From Hondaea fermentalgiana (lineage: Eukaryota; Sar; Bigyra; Thraustochytrida; Thraustochytriidae), in assembly GCA_014084085.1 (NCBI GenBank), contig NPFB01000019.1:693655-757654 (forward strand): a DNA stretch of 64,000 nt, in the 5' to 3' direction. Under the pieces are notes generated by a model, which was given only the letters and a program-made list of their open reading frames with translations, did not search any database and was not told the DNA's origin. Numbering within the stretch: the stretch's first letter is position 1; every line of letters begins with the position of its first letter. The translations under genes were made by a program, and so were the position numbers. Shown piece after piece: positions 10,384 to 19,877 of the stretch.

Positions 10384-11031
10384 CTACAAGTATCGCTCAA
10401 CACGCTGCACATGCACAGTGTCGAGCTGAGCCAGCGCATCGCTGAGTTCACAATGAATGTGCGCAAGTCCTGCTGCAGAAGATTGAAGCGCGTGTGATTT
10501 CCCATCACTTGTGTCAAAACGCAATACAAAGTTGGGCTGTACACAGTTCGCAGATCTTCGCGAGGCGATTTGCACATCAAGACGCCAGCGAAAATCCTCG
10601 CACCATGGAATGCTCCCGAGCACCCCTCTGCCGTGATAATCTCTTTGAGCCTCGAGTGCATCCGCCAGTTCATCCTCATGTGACTTGTAGAAATCAAAGA
10701 CTTCGATACACGTTTCCGGCGTAAACGGAAGCGCCTCCGCGACAACATCCAGAAAACGGTCGCGTTCGGGTCGCTCACGCGCGCACTCGAGTAGCAATCT
10801 CGCGAATGCGCTAAAGCATCTTTCTACAGCTTGCACGGGCTCTTGAAGAGCTCGAGCCGCCTTGGCGATCTTCTTTCGGGCTTGCTTTTCCTGTGCTACC
10901 GCCGCCTCTGATGTTTCTTGCGCACGCACGGCCTCAAGGACTACCTGCAGGAAACCCTTGACCGCAGCCTCCCGCTCGGCTGGCTGCGCCAAGAGAGCTG
11001 CGCCCTCGGCCACGCTCGAGGAAATCTTCAT
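10384..11031 (-). CDS. COMMD2: COMM domain-containing protein 2
   Basis: A 215-residue protein with a C-terminal COMM domain (about 143-212). The diagnostic Trp-containing strand WRLDVQIASR (about 149-158) and the final helix resemble COMMD2 more than other COMMD paralogues, and the N-terminal helical half also matches COMMD2 in layout. COMMD proteins form a ten-member ring that with CCDC22 and CCDC93 makes the Commander complex, which recycles membrane cargo from endosomes with retriever. The open frame runs back to a TTG at 11070, but the first ATG is at 11031 and gives the family length. It is divergent from the tubulin-ligase-like gene. Confidence 0.88.
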   Translation of the reverse strand: MKISSSVAEGAALLAQPAEREAAVKGFLQVVLEAVRAQETSEAAVAQEKQARKKIAKAARALQEPVQAVERCFSAFARLLLECARERPERDRFLDVVAEALPFTPETCIEVFDFYKSHEDELADALEAQRDYHGRGVLGSIPWCEDFRWRLDVQIASRRSANCVQPNFVLRFDTSDGKSHALQSSAAGLAHIHCELSDALAQLDTVHVQRVERYL

Positions 11032-11650
11032 CAAAGGGATCACCAACGAGGCTGTCTCCAAGCTTCGCAACCTCCTCGTTTACGAAACTCTATCTTTTTA
11101 AATTTCCGATTCTCGCTCAAGCAAGCCAGGGCAACCGCTGCATACCCTTCGCGCCCGCGCAAGCGCGCGCAGGCCAGCCCGCGAGCCCACGAGCCCACTG
11201 CAATCGCAGCAGAGATGATACGCGTCTGTATCAACGCTTGGGGCACAATGGAAATCAATCACGCTTTTCCCATTGTAACCAACATGGCGATCAGAACGCG
11301 CCACGATCATCGTGGTCATTGTCACTACGCTGCGCAATGAAAAGCCGCGACAGCTCCTGTCGCTGCGGACCCTTGACCCGCGACTGATTGTCCCGGACGG
11401 CAACCTGAACTTCAATGATCGTGGCATGATGATGTTTTTTTGTTCCAACGGATCTCATCTTACAACGATGTACGACGAGACAGCAACCAAATGCCTAAAG
11501 CGTGACCATCGAGGTACTACCTCAGAGCGCGAACGGTCGCGCCTGAGCGAGTGGGAACGAATCGAGTGCCTTCGTTGCGCTGCCTCTCAGCCGCCTGCAG
11601 ACTGCCCGGGCTCTCACACGCCCGCCCGCGTACTTTGTGCTTGGCCTGGA
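11032..11650. promoter_or_regulatory. Shared upstream region of COMMD2 and the TTLL gene
   Basis: A divergent intergenic segment. The TTLL frame is open across much of it (from 11312), but only a GTG begins that extension; an in-frame ATG cluster at 11426 is an alternative TTLL start. No clear TATA box was found. Confidence 0.5.
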
Positions 11651-13867
11651 ATGAATGAAGCCGTCTTCAGAGCAAGACTCCCAGAGGAGGACAGGGACGA
11701 GCGCAGTGACGCGCTCGATGCCTGGGACGACGAGGATGGCGACCACGATCCCTTTGCGCTCGCCAAGAGCCTTGCAAGGGTTCATCTTGATGTCAGTCAT
11801 GTCCTTCATCGCAACAACAGCAGCAGCAATAGCAACAATGGCGTCCACAGCATCTATGGGCAGGTAAAACCGCCACGACAAGATGCCATCGTCACAGTCC
11901 CAGGCTCTCACTTGCTCAAAAGATCAAATAAGGCCAAGGGCGAAGTAGAAGAGGAGGAGGAGGACGAAGAGGAAAATGATGACCTTGACGAGGACGAGGA
12001 CGAGGATGATGATTGCGTTGACAGCGGACTTGGCGAGGACGACCTCGATGTCGATGATGGCGACGACTACGAAGACGAGGATGGTGATGACCAAGAGGAA
12101 CTGGATGAGGAGCAAGCAAAGTACGAGCGATACAGCGGAAACAACCTGGCCGAAGCAGAAGCTACGGCTTGCAGCACAAGCGGCAGCAGCACAAGTGAAG
12201 ACCAGGAAATTCCAAATCCGATGCAGGCCTTGCAATCCCCATTTGGGCTTGAAGCCACCGTGTGGTTTGAGTATCCCGCATGGCTTGGGATCCAGCGTCC
12301 TCAAAGCGCTGATCATATTACGTTGCAGCTCGTGTCAAAAGACGCGCAGAAGCGAGATCCATCGGCCTTTCGATGGCGGAGTTATTGGGAACGCAAGTGC
12401 CTCAAAGATGTCTTTCAGGCGGCTGGCATGCAGGGCGGCCGCGGCGAAAAGCGCCGGTCAGCCGTGGTCTGGACCAAGCACGCGAAAAAATGGAAAGCAC
12501 TTCGGTCTTCTCAGCGGCATAATCATTTTGCTGGCTCGTGGACAATTGGCCGCAAAGACCGTCTCGCCTTTACTATCAACCGCAAGAAACGGGAAAACGG
12601 TACGAACGCATTTGGCTTCTTGCCGGAAACCTACATTCTTCCCCTTCATGCAGCAAGACTTCGCCAGGTTCTTTCTGCGCCACAAGCGCGTCGGCAAACA
12701 TGGATTCGCAAGCCATTGGCATCTTCACAGGGCCGAGGCATTCGCGTCCTCTCGCATCAAGCCGCGCTCGAGGTCGTCAAGACTTGCGGAAAACGAAAGA
12801 GTGCCTCAAGCAAAAAGGCTTCGAGCAGCCGTGGATGCGTCGTGCAGCGCTACATCGATCGGCCATTGCTTATTAATCGGTTCAAGTTTGACATCCGTCT
12901 CTACGTGCTCGTCACCGGATACGACCCTCTGCGCGTCTACCTTTTTCCGGAAGGCCTGGTCAGATTTTGTACACAGCCCTATTCGAACTCTGTGGCGAGC
13001 AAGAAGAACCAGTTCAGGCACCTCACCAATTACAGCATCAACAAGAAGAGCGAGCGCTTCGAGCACAACCAGAGCGCCGAAAATGATGCCGTTGGGTCGA
13101 AGTGGTCTCTCTCTGCATGGTATCGCTACATGGAAGCCACCTTTGGTGAAGCTGCGACGCAAAAGGTTCGTGATGACATGGAGGCGGTTATTGTAAAAAC
13201 GCTCATTGCCGCCGATGATGACATTAACCAGAAAATGGCTTCGCTCGTGCCCCATAGCGAGTCATGCTTTGAACTCTTTGGCTTTGACCTCATGCTCGAT
13301 CGGGACCTTCGCGCTTGGCTCGTAGAAGTGAACATTTCCCCTTCTCTCATGACTGCGAGTCCTCTCGATCGAAAAGTCAAGACGATGCTAGTGTGCGATG
13401 CGCTTCATCTCGTTGGAATCCCTGCTCCGCTCGAGTCAGATGCCGAGGCTCAAGCCATCGCCGACCGCCAAAAGGTTGAAGGACGTCGGCCCAAAGGCTC
13501 GCGCAACGTCCGAGGATTAACGACCAGACCATGGCCTGCGCTCGCTGCAGCAGACCGTAGGCTCGTTCAGCGCGTAGCGGGCGAGCGATTGCGACGTGGC
13601 CAATTTACGCGGATCTTCCCGCCTCTGAACAATCCTGATGCGCACGAGTCATACATGAAGCTTTTTACGACGCGGAGATATAACAACGCTCTTCTTCAAC
13701 GCTTTGAGCGCGCAGCCTTGAAGGAGCTATCGGCAGCGACCAAGCTACGGACAACCACTGAACTTGCGCAGGGTGCAGGCTTCCGACATGTTCGCAATCG
13801 CGCGACATCTGCCACGAGACGCAGGGGGAACACCGCTACTTCGAAGGGCGAGCCGGTAACTTCATGA
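11651..13867 (+). CDS. Tubulin-tyrosine-ligase-like (TTLL) glutamylase
   Basis: A 738-residue enzyme from this ATG; an upstream in-frame ATG at 11426 would give 813. The N-terminal 150 residues are highly acidic (long Glu/Asp runs, about 11940-12120). The TTL ATP-grasp domain follows: KPLASSQGRGIRVLS at about 353, VVQRYIDRPLLINRFKFDIRLYVL at about 397-420, RHLTNYSINK at about 456, and ELFGFDLMLD then WLVEVNISPSL at about 540-565, which carries the metal- and ATP-binding acidic and Asn residues. These are TTLL polyglutamylase hallmarks, closest in feel to TTLL4/5/6/7. The role would be adding glutamate chains to tubulin tails of axoneme or cytoplasmic microtubules. A basic C-terminal tail may bind microtubules. 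Which glutamate linkage it makes is unknown. Confidence 0.9.
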   Translation: MNEAVFRARLPEEDRDERSDALDAWDDEDGDHDPFALAKSLARVHLDVSHVLHRNNSSSNSNNGVHSIYGQVKPPRQDAIVTVPGSHLLKRSNKAKGEVEEEEEDEEENDDLDEDEDEDDDCVDSGLGEDDLDVDDGDDYEDEDGDDQEELDEEQAKYERYSGNNLAEAEATACSTSGSSTSEDQEIPNPMQALQSPFGLEATVWFEYPAWLGIQRPQSADHITLQLVSKDAQKRDPSAFRWRSYWERKCLKDVFQAAGMQGGRGEKRRSAVVWTKHAKKWKALRSSQRHNHFAGSWTIGRKDRLAFTINRKKRENGTNAFGFLPETYILPLHAARLRQVLSAPQARRQTWIRKPLASSQGRGIRVLSHQAALEVVKTCGKRKSASSKKASSSRGCVVQRYIDRPLLINRFKFDIRLYVLVTGYDPLRVYLFPEGLVRFCTQPYSNSVASKKNQFRHLTNYSINKKSERFEHNQSAENDAVGSKWSLSAWYRYMEATFGEAATQKVRDDMEAVIVKTLIAADDDINQKMASLVPHSESCFELFGFDLMLDRDLRAWLVEVNISPSLMTASPLDRKVKTMLVCDALHLVGIPAPLESDAEAQAIADRQKVEGRRPKGSRNVRGLTTRPWPALAAADRRLVQRVAGERLRRGQFTRIFPPLNNPDAHESYMKLFTTRRYNNALLQRFERAALKELSAATKLRTTTELAQGAGFRHVRNRATSATRRRGNTATSKGEPVTS

Positions 13868-14205
13868 TTCGCTCAATGTGCTGAATGTTAGAATCCGCTC
13901 AATTTTCTTGCTTATCATTTCTCTTCTTTTCTTCTCTTCTCTTTCCATTGAGAGCAAACAAAAATCAAACGCTCTAGAACGTGCTCGCTTTTCAACTTGC
14001 GCATCAAGATCTAATTTCGCTTCGACGGTGAACTCTTTTTCTTGTTATCCTTTGTCAGAACTTTTCCTTGCGCATGAAAAGACTCAGCTTCTTCTTTTCG
14101 TCAACATTTCTCCCTTTTTCTTAAGATCTGCCGTTCCAAAGGCAAATAGCAAGGTCTGAAGAAATCAAGAAAACACATGGTCCATTTAACATGCGCAATG
14201 CCCGG
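13868..14205. other. Convergent 3' intergenic region
   Basis: Pyrimidine-rich DNA between the TTLL and symporter stop codons (CTT/TTC-rich, 13900-13950). No gene is seen. Confidence 0.5.
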
Positions 14206-15822
14206 CTAGGCCGCCACTTGTTGTCCTTCGCGTTGTGATGCCTGGCGTTTACGGCCCCACTCACGCTTTCGACGACTATGCTCTTCGCGCGTGAGATCAT
14301 AGGACGACAACATTGCGATCGAAACAAGCCCAAGAATCCCTGGAAACAAAGTATACATGGAGCGAATGAAAAGCTTGCTCTCGTAGTTCTGGGCCGTGTT
14401 GGGCACGTAGCCAAGCTTGCCAAGAAGCACGAGCGCGGGTCCCGTGAAAATGGCCGAAAGCGTCTTGGAATTGAGATCAAAAAGACCCTGGATTCCGCCC
14501 TCGCGACGCACATGTGTCCTGATTTCCTGGTTCCACTCGTCCACATCGGAAAGGTCGCTAATGAGACTTGCGCGCAACGCAGCATATCCGCCAAAGCCAA
14601 TGCCCGCCAAGACTACAGCGCCTTGGAAGCGCGCAAAATCTCCTTCGCGGACAAAAAAGAAACACCCCGTGAGTACGATACTTTGGATCAACATGGCCAA
14701 TCTGGCCATGCTGATTTTCTCGTATCGCTTCGCAAGCCATACCCAGAGCGGAATGCAAGCAATCGCTGTGACAATGTAGATGATGAGAATGATCTCCAAA
14801 TAATCGCGGGCGTCCACCACGTAGTCCACATAGTATGAAAAAAAGAATGCTCCCGTGTATGTTGCCGCGCCGTACACCGATGCTGAAAGTAGCAAGTAAC
14901 GAGCTGGCTTGTAGTGAGAAAGGTCGTGAGTTAGGTGCGCATAGTTACGAAGGAGAGAACTGAGACCATACATCATAGCGATAGAGGTACCTCGGGGGTG
15001 TTTTGGAATCAAGTGGTACCTTCTTTCTTTGACTTCAATGGCGCAAGAGACGTTTGACACTGCTGTTACGATGCCAATGAGGATGCCCAAAATAACATAT
15101 TGGTCACGTTGATCCTCGTCCGACTCAACGTCGCCCATAAAGAAGTTGATGGCCAGAGGCAGACCTGCGCCAAAGATGGAGCCCACAATGTACATGGCCT
15201 CGCGCGTGGCAAAGACGGAGGTCTTTTCGTCATGTAGATGCGTCAATTCCATCCCCAACGCGTACCAAGGCACGCGAGTGATGGTAGACGCCATCATAAT
15301 ATTCATAACGAAGACGCAAGCCCAAATTACAAGCTGGTTTTCGCTCAAGCCATAGGGCGGCGCGAGAATGCCAAAGATGCAGGCGGCAAGGTACAGGCCG
15401 CCCGCAAAGATCCATGGCCGCCGTCGGCCCCAGCGCGAACGCGTGAAATCGCTCAAGAATCCAACGACAGGGTCGGTGATCGCGTCAAAGACGAGCGAGC
15501 CGAGCGACAGGTACCCCAGCACAGACAAGGACACGTGCAGATTATCCGTATAGAACTTTGGCACAAAGGTGGACATCATCACCTGCACTGCGGCAAGGCC
15601 CAGCGAAGGCAGTGCGTATTGCACCCGCACATACCACGACACATGAGCATCGTGGTCGTGCACATAACTCGGCTGCCTTTCCCCATGAATTGCGAGGACG
15701 CCGTCCTTGGCGTCCTCGACATGGGCGTCGCCCACTGGGCCCGGTTCTGGTCCCCGTCCCAGGCCTGCGTCGCTCTCATTCCCGCGGCCGGTTCCAAAGC
15801 CCACGCGGAGGTCGTCGGCCAT
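14206..15822 (-). CDS. GPH/MFSD2-type major facilitator symporter
   Basis: A 538-residue twelve-helix transporter of the glycoside-pentoside-hexuronide:cation symporter group, which also includes MFSD2 lipid carriers and plant sucrose carriers. The conserved loop after helix 2 is DAITDPVVGFLSD followed by RSRWGRRRPW (about residue 127), with Asp in the cation-binding position and the Arg cluster typical of the group. The next loop, PWYALGMELT, is also characteristic. The N terminus (about 70 residues) is soluble and acidic; the C-terminal tail is basic. The open frame continues upstream to a GTG at 15966, but the first ATG is at 15822. The substrate (a sugar or a lysolipid) cannot be decided. 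It is divergent from the TXNDC15-like gene. Confidence 0.82.
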   Translation of the reverse strand: MADDLRVGFGTGRGNESDAGLGRGPEPGPVGDAHVEDAKDGVLAIHGERQPSYVHDHDAHVSWYVRVQYALPSLGLAAVQVMMSTFVPKFYTDNLHVSLSVLGYLSLGSLVFDAITDPVVGFLSDFTRSRWGRRRPWIFAGGLYLAACIFGILAPPYGLSENQLVIWACVFVMNIMMASTITRVPWYALGMELTHLHDEKTSVFATREAMYIVGSIFGAGLPLAINFFMGDVESDEDQRDQYVILGILIGIVTAVSNVSCAIEVKERRYHLIPKHPRGTSIAMMYGLSSLLRNYAHLTHDLSHYKPARYLLLSASVYGAATYTGAFFFSYYVDYVVDARDYLEIILIIYIVTAIACIPLWVWLAKRYEKISMARLAMLIQSIVLTGCFFFVREGDFARFQGAVVLAGIGFGGYAALRASLISDLSDVDEWNQEIRTHVRREGGIQGLFDLNSKTLSAIFTGPALVLLGKLGYVPNTAQNYESKLFIRSMYTLFPGILGLVSIAMLSSYDLTREEHSRRKREWGRKRQASQREGQQVAA

Positions 15823-16143
15823 ACTGCTGCTCTTACTCTCCGAATCGCTCTCCTCGTTCGCGTCGTGGCCTCGAGCGCCGCGGCCCCGCCGATTTGCAGA
15901 TTTGCTGGCCTGGTATGGACACCGCGTAAACGAGCGCAGACTGCATCTACTCCGCGAAGAGTACACACCGTCCGGACCGACCTGAGCGGGTATTCTACGT
16001 CTCTTTTTTCGGCGGCTGACAGGCGATAAGCTGCGGCTTCACGAGATCTTTCCGCCAAGACTTGCGCGGTGACCCCTTGCGCTGATAGGCTGTATACATT
16101 TGCGTTGCGCGGCGGCGGTGGGCAGGCTGGAATTAAAAAAAAA
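15823..16143. promoter_or_regulatory. Short divergent promoter, symporter/TXNDC15-like
   Basis: Only about 320 bases separate the two start codons, so both promoters and 5' leaders must fit here. It ends in a short A run just before the ATG-rich GATGC repeat. No TATA box is evident. Confidence 0.5.
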
Positions 16144-16941
16144 ATGATGATGCGATGCGATGCGATGCGATGCGATGTGAACCATGATGGCAAAGCAAAC
16201 CCACCCGGTGCGATGGACGCCATGATGCGAAGGCGCGTCGTCGTCGAGGGGGCCACTGACGGCGGCGAGGAAGAGGGGAAGGAGGGAGCGCGCGGCGCCG
16301 CTCTGGGCCTCGGGAGCAGCGCGGCCGTAGATATTCGGTACGAGTGCCCAGTGGACGTGGACGAAGAAGAGTGCCCCCCGACATGGCGAAACGACGTAGC
16401 CGTCACCGAGGAGTGGCAGGCTCTCGACGACGAGGAGGGCCGCGAGCTCGTCTTTATCGTTGGAAACAAATCCTCAGACCTTATCGTGCAGGTCAGAGAC
16501 AGAAGTGAGGCGAGGCTCTTTGGAGAATGCATCATCTTTGCTTATATGCCAGAAAATCACTTTGCAAACACACTCGCGCCCCTCGTGACCGGCGCGGCGC
16601 GTGCCTTTCCGCATGTTGTATTTGTTGGCATTGAAGGCCGGCGATCGGGTATTGCGCCAGGGAATGCACTTCCCAAAGCATTCCCTGTTCTCCTTCATCT
16701 CAACGAAGAGGGGAAAACGAGCTTGTATCCCGGTGACCACCACGACCTCCTTGGTCTTCTCAAATTCGTACAGGATCAAACTGGGGAGAGTCCTATCACC
16801 TGGAACCCGCCACTGTATAGTACACAAGAAGGTCTTCTTGTTTATCCCCCTCGAACGCCGCTTTCTCTTTTCGAGGATTTCTATTTTGTCCTGTGCTGTG
16901 TCTTTTTGCTAAGCTTTGTTTTTCGGCGACTCATCCGGTAG
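16144..16941 (+). CDS. TXNDC15: TXNDC15-like thioredoxin-fold membrane protein
   Basis: A 265-residue protein with a thioredoxin-like domain (about 125-215) and a C-terminal hydrophobic segment followed by Arg residues (FVLCCVFLLSFVFRRLIR). The order FAYMPENHFANTLAPL, then RAFPHVVFVGIEG, then a helix ending KFVQDQTGESPI and the terminal membrane segment parallels animal TXNDC15, an ER/ciliary protein needed for ciliogenesis and Hedgehog signalling. The active-site position carries Glu-Asn-His-Phe instead of a Cys pair, so redox activity is not expected. No signal peptide is visible after this ATG, whereas animal TXNDC15 has one; either the protein is tail-anchored or a 5' exon is missing. Another plausible start is ATGG at 16213. 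Family assignment is by pattern and would need a profile search. Confidence 0.68.
   Translation: MMMRCDAMRCDVNHDGKANPPGAMDAMMRRRVVVEGATDGGEEEGKEGARGAALGLGSSAAVDIRYECPVDVDEEECPPTWRNDVAVTEEWQALDDEEGRELVFIVGNKSSDLIVQVRDRSEARLFGECIIFAYMPENHFANTLAPLVTGAARAFPHVVFVGIEGRRSGIAPGNALPKAFPVLLHLNEEGKTSLYPGDHHDLLGLLKFVQDQTGESPITWNPPLYSTQEGLLVYPPRTPLSLFEDFYFVLCCVFLLSFVFRRLIR
16148..16177 (+). repeat. GATGC pentamer repeat overlapping the start codons
   Basis: About six copies of a 5-base unit that contains ATG in every copy. ATGs fall at 16144, 16147, 16150, 16155, 16160, 16165, 16170 and 16175. Because the unit is five bases, consecutive ATGs fall in different frames; only those at 16144, 16147, 16150 and 16165 are in frame with the downstream gene. 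Confidence 0.85.
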
Positions 16942-17559
16942 AGACAGAACAGTCCGACAAGCGAGCGAGCTGCTTCCATTATTAATTGTCAAACACTTTG
17001 CCAAGAGAATCGAACTTGACATTGCTTTTGTGAGACTCTTTTCTTTTAGAACAATACTATTCAACTGAACGAAAGCCTACCATCGCTCTCGGCATGAGTT
17101 TTTCTGAAGTTCACATGAGCATCAGACTTCCACGTGTATCCGATCTAAAAAGCCTCCGAAGTCATTGTGCGCGCGTTCGAGAGGTTTGTTGGATTCACAA
17201 TCAACTTGTGAATGGGAAAGGGTAGAAACAAACGGACGAGAAATGACTCATCACGTTCTTTCCTTGACGCGTTGCCTGTCGTGTTCGTTCGCGTTCGGAA
17301 CATAGCTTGTGTCGGTAGTAGACTCGAGCTCTGCTCTGGCTGTGACCGCCCCTCCGTTTGGCCCTTGGAACACCCCAAGCAGACCAGCGGACAGACCTGC
17401 CCTCCAGCAACTTCAAGATCAAAATACTTGGATTCTTCTCTAGAATGTAACGAGACTTCTAGCACAGGGTGTCTCCCTCATGACCTTGTTTCTCACTTGC
17501 ATCAAATTTATATTTTCTCCGTTGCGCGTCGCGCTTTGTTTTGCTCTTCAGGTAAACTT
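16942..17559. other. Convergent 3' intergenic region
   Basis: AT-richer DNA between TXNDC15-like (plus) and the CHASE protein (minus). The short minus-strand frame at 17145-17465 has no recognisable domain. The space is too small for a kinase or cyclase output domain of the CHASE protein. Confidence 0.55.
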
Positions 17560-18942
17560 TTAGCTCGAGAGTCGCTTACTTATGGCCTGTACGTTGAGCA
17601 TTCTCGCTCGATTTGCAATGGCTGCGAGATAACCAAGATGACGCTCAGCCTGCGAGGCCAAGATGAGAAGCATCGACCAAATGAGAAGGTTTTGTGGTGC
17701 GTCGCTAGCCTTTTCGCGGAAGAAGGCTTCGTTCGGACGGACGACAAGCATCATTTCTGCATCGGCGCCTGAGATGTTAATGGTGCGCTGGATCGTTCCA
17801 AATTCACCAACAATATCCTCTGGAGTGTATTCTTCAAATGTCGTTGCGAGCGTAAGAGGATCACCTAGTGACTCCGAATACACTGCGAGAAATTGCTGGC
17901 CCGCTGGCGCAAGCGTGTCAAAGAGAAAGATGTCGAGGTTAGCGAGCTCTGACGTCCCAAAGATGGCCATGGCTCCACTCAAGAACTGCTGCGCCTTGTA
18001 AACTCCGTTTACACTTCCTCGCGGCACACTGGTGGGAGACTCCTCCTTGAAGGCAAACGTGCCTTCGACTTCGCCTTCGAACACCGCTTTCCATACCAGA
18101 AAGGCAAACTCTTTCGTATTGCTTTGAACCAGCTGAATTCTTCGTGTGAAGACTGCCAAACCAGTGTCGACAGCTTGCTCCCAAGCCTCTTTGCGCGTTG
18201 CACTGGAAGCGAGGTTGAAGCCCAGCACGCCCGCGTTGCTCTCGAATGGTTCGATGTAGTCCACCACAACGTAAGCGTCCTGCGCTGGTGATGGAGCGAG
18301 AGAACCATTGACAGACTCCAAGATCGAATATCTTCCCAGTTCACAAAGCGTTGCGGCTTTATCTCGGCAAGCGCTTGCGGTGTTATCGTAGACAGTAGAG
18401 TTGCAGCAGGCTTCCAAGAGATCCTGTGTCTCAGCGCGGGCTTCGAATGCCGCACGATCAGCATTCAAAACATACGGGATGAGCGACATACCGCTCATGG
18501 TCTGAAGTGCAGGCTCAAAGGCAGGGCTCATGATGAACTGACGGAACTTGGCACGGGTAATGTCCTTGTCAAGTGCCCAGAGGTTCGCTACTTGAGATTG
18601 GAGCGCTAAGTCCTTCTCCAGACGCATGGCGAACACTTTGGACATGGCGTACACTGTATTTTCCAATGCCGCCATTGAAATCTCTTGCTCACCTTGGGTT
18701 GCATAAAAGAATCTGTAAATTGCAATGCCAAACATAACGACGAGCACAACTGCAGACCATTTGTAGTAATTGTCAATTCTGAATGCTGCAAGCTGTCCAT
18801 ACAATCGAAACGGTGTGCTACAGCAACTTGTGGCTTCGGCACTCTTGCTTCCCGATTTGCTCTTCGCTTCATCTGCCTCGCGCTGTTGCGCCGCCTTGGC
18901 AGGCGCAATTTTGGCCGTCGCACCGGGTGTCCCGCTCGTCAT
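17560..18942 (-). CDS. CHASE-domain sensor-like membrane protein without visible output domain
   Basis: A 460-residue protein: a soluble Ala/Lys-rich N terminus, a membrane segment at about 62-80 (WSAVVLVVMFGIAIY), an extracytoplasmic region of about 330 residues resembling the CHASE ligand-binding domain, and a weak second membrane segment at about 417-430 followed by roughly 30 residues. CHASE features include the helix with repeated short-chain residues before FRQFIMSPAFEP, the block SLIPYVLNADRAAFEARA, the block YVVVDYIEPFESNAGVLGFNLAS and the final RTINISG strand. CHASE domains normally feed histidine kinases or cyclases, but none follows here. A GTAAGC string at 17579-17574 on the coding strand could be a splice donor, so the C terminus may be mispredicted. 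The start is ATG at 18942 (AAAATGAC); the frame upstream begins with GTG. Confidence 0.7.
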   Translation of the reverse strand: MTSGTPGATAKIAPAKAAQQREADEAKSKSGSKSAEATSCCSTPFRLYGQLAAFRIDNYYKWSAVVLVVMFGIAIYRFFYATQGEQEISMAALENTVYAMSKVFAMRLEKDLALQSQVANLWALDKDITRAKFRQFIMSPAFEPALQTMSGMSLIPYVLNADRAAFEARAETQDLLEACCNSTVYDNTASACRDKAATLCELGRYSILESVNGSLAPSPAQDAYVVVDYIEPFESNAGVLGFNLASSATRKEAWEQAVDTGLAVFTRRIQLVQSNTKEFAFLVWKAVFEGEVEGTFAFKEESPTSVPRGSVNGVYKAQQFLSGAMAIFGTSELANLDIFLFDTLAPAGQQFLAVYSESLGDPLTLATTFEEYTPEDIVGEFGTIQRTINISGADAEMMLVVRPNEAFFREKASDAPQNLLIWSMLLILASQAERHLGYLAAIANRARMLNVQAISKRLSS

Positions 18943-19877
18943 TTTTACTCGGCAGAGTGATCGACTCGAGCGCTCGCGTTGTCGCACTCAGTCCTTTCGC
19001 CCTTTGCCATTCCGTTTCTGCTCTTCTTCGCCACGCTTCAAGGTGCGTACCATCGCTCGCATACCTTCACTCTTTCGTGATTCTATTCTTATTACTTGAG
19101 CTAGAGCCGTTGCGTGTCCGTGTGGGCGGCCCCTGCACTGGCACTGCACCCTTCCCGTTCCACTCATCGAAGGCTTAGGTCCGCGCCTTACATGGTAGGC
19201 CTTAAATCAGCACTGCAGTGTCTCAGGCTTCGAGTGATCGCGGGGACGAAATGTCGGCCAGGTGGCAATGGATTGCATCGCAAAGCGCGGCAGCCAAGGC
19301 TCAGGACTGTGAAGAGCAGGCTTTGGTTTAGCATAAGCGGCCTGCGCGGCCTTGGATTCGGCCGCGCCAAGTGACACAAGCAGTGACCAGACGCTCGCTG
19401 TCCACATGCAGGCCCACAGCCTGCAGTTTGTGTGGAGCATTCATTGCGAAATTGAACGAACGACTGTACCGCTAAAGCTCGCACTAGTAGAGACACTGAC
19501 TGCGACACTGGTAGTGCAGTGGGTAGCAAGGGATTAGTGAGTGAGTGGCACTGTGGCGCCATTACTAGTCTTTCAACTGAACTTTTAACGCATCAACAAC
19601 ATTGGTTGGCCGAGATAGAACTCTCGCTGCCAACAACTGCATCTAGCTTGGCTTTGGGCCTACAGCATGATGCAACAAATGAAGTTTCTACTATCGCTGG
19701 GATAGAATGGTCTTGGTCCTTGTGGAAAAAAATGATACTATTCACAGTTAGACTTTCTCTTGGGGTATGTGAATGCTTGTCAAGGCGTGGGTACGTAAAA
19801 AGGTAATCTTGCCCACGGTACAAAATTAGGGGATGAACACCATTCCAGGGATGACAGACATAAGTTATACAAACAAA
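18943..19877. other. Intergenic region, no gene recognised
   Basis: About 935 bases between the CHASE gene start and the PNPase stop, both minus strand. Several short direct and inverted GC-rich motifs occur (for example around 19340-19370) but no protein or tRNA could be built. Confidence 0.5.

Noticed and set aside
11312..11650. N-terminal extension of the TTLL frame from GTG
   Set aside because: Eukaryotic translation normally uses ATG; an ATG cluster at 11426 remains possible, but the 11651 ATG begins the acidic domain directly.
11976..13196. 406-residue frame inside the TTLL gene
   Set aside because: It is in another frame of a well-supported TTL domain gene and has no domain of its own.
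19505..19570. A-box-like string (AGTGCAGTGGGTAGCA), possible tRNA
   Set aside because: No B-box with a T-arm follows at tRNA spacing and no cloverleaf can be formed.
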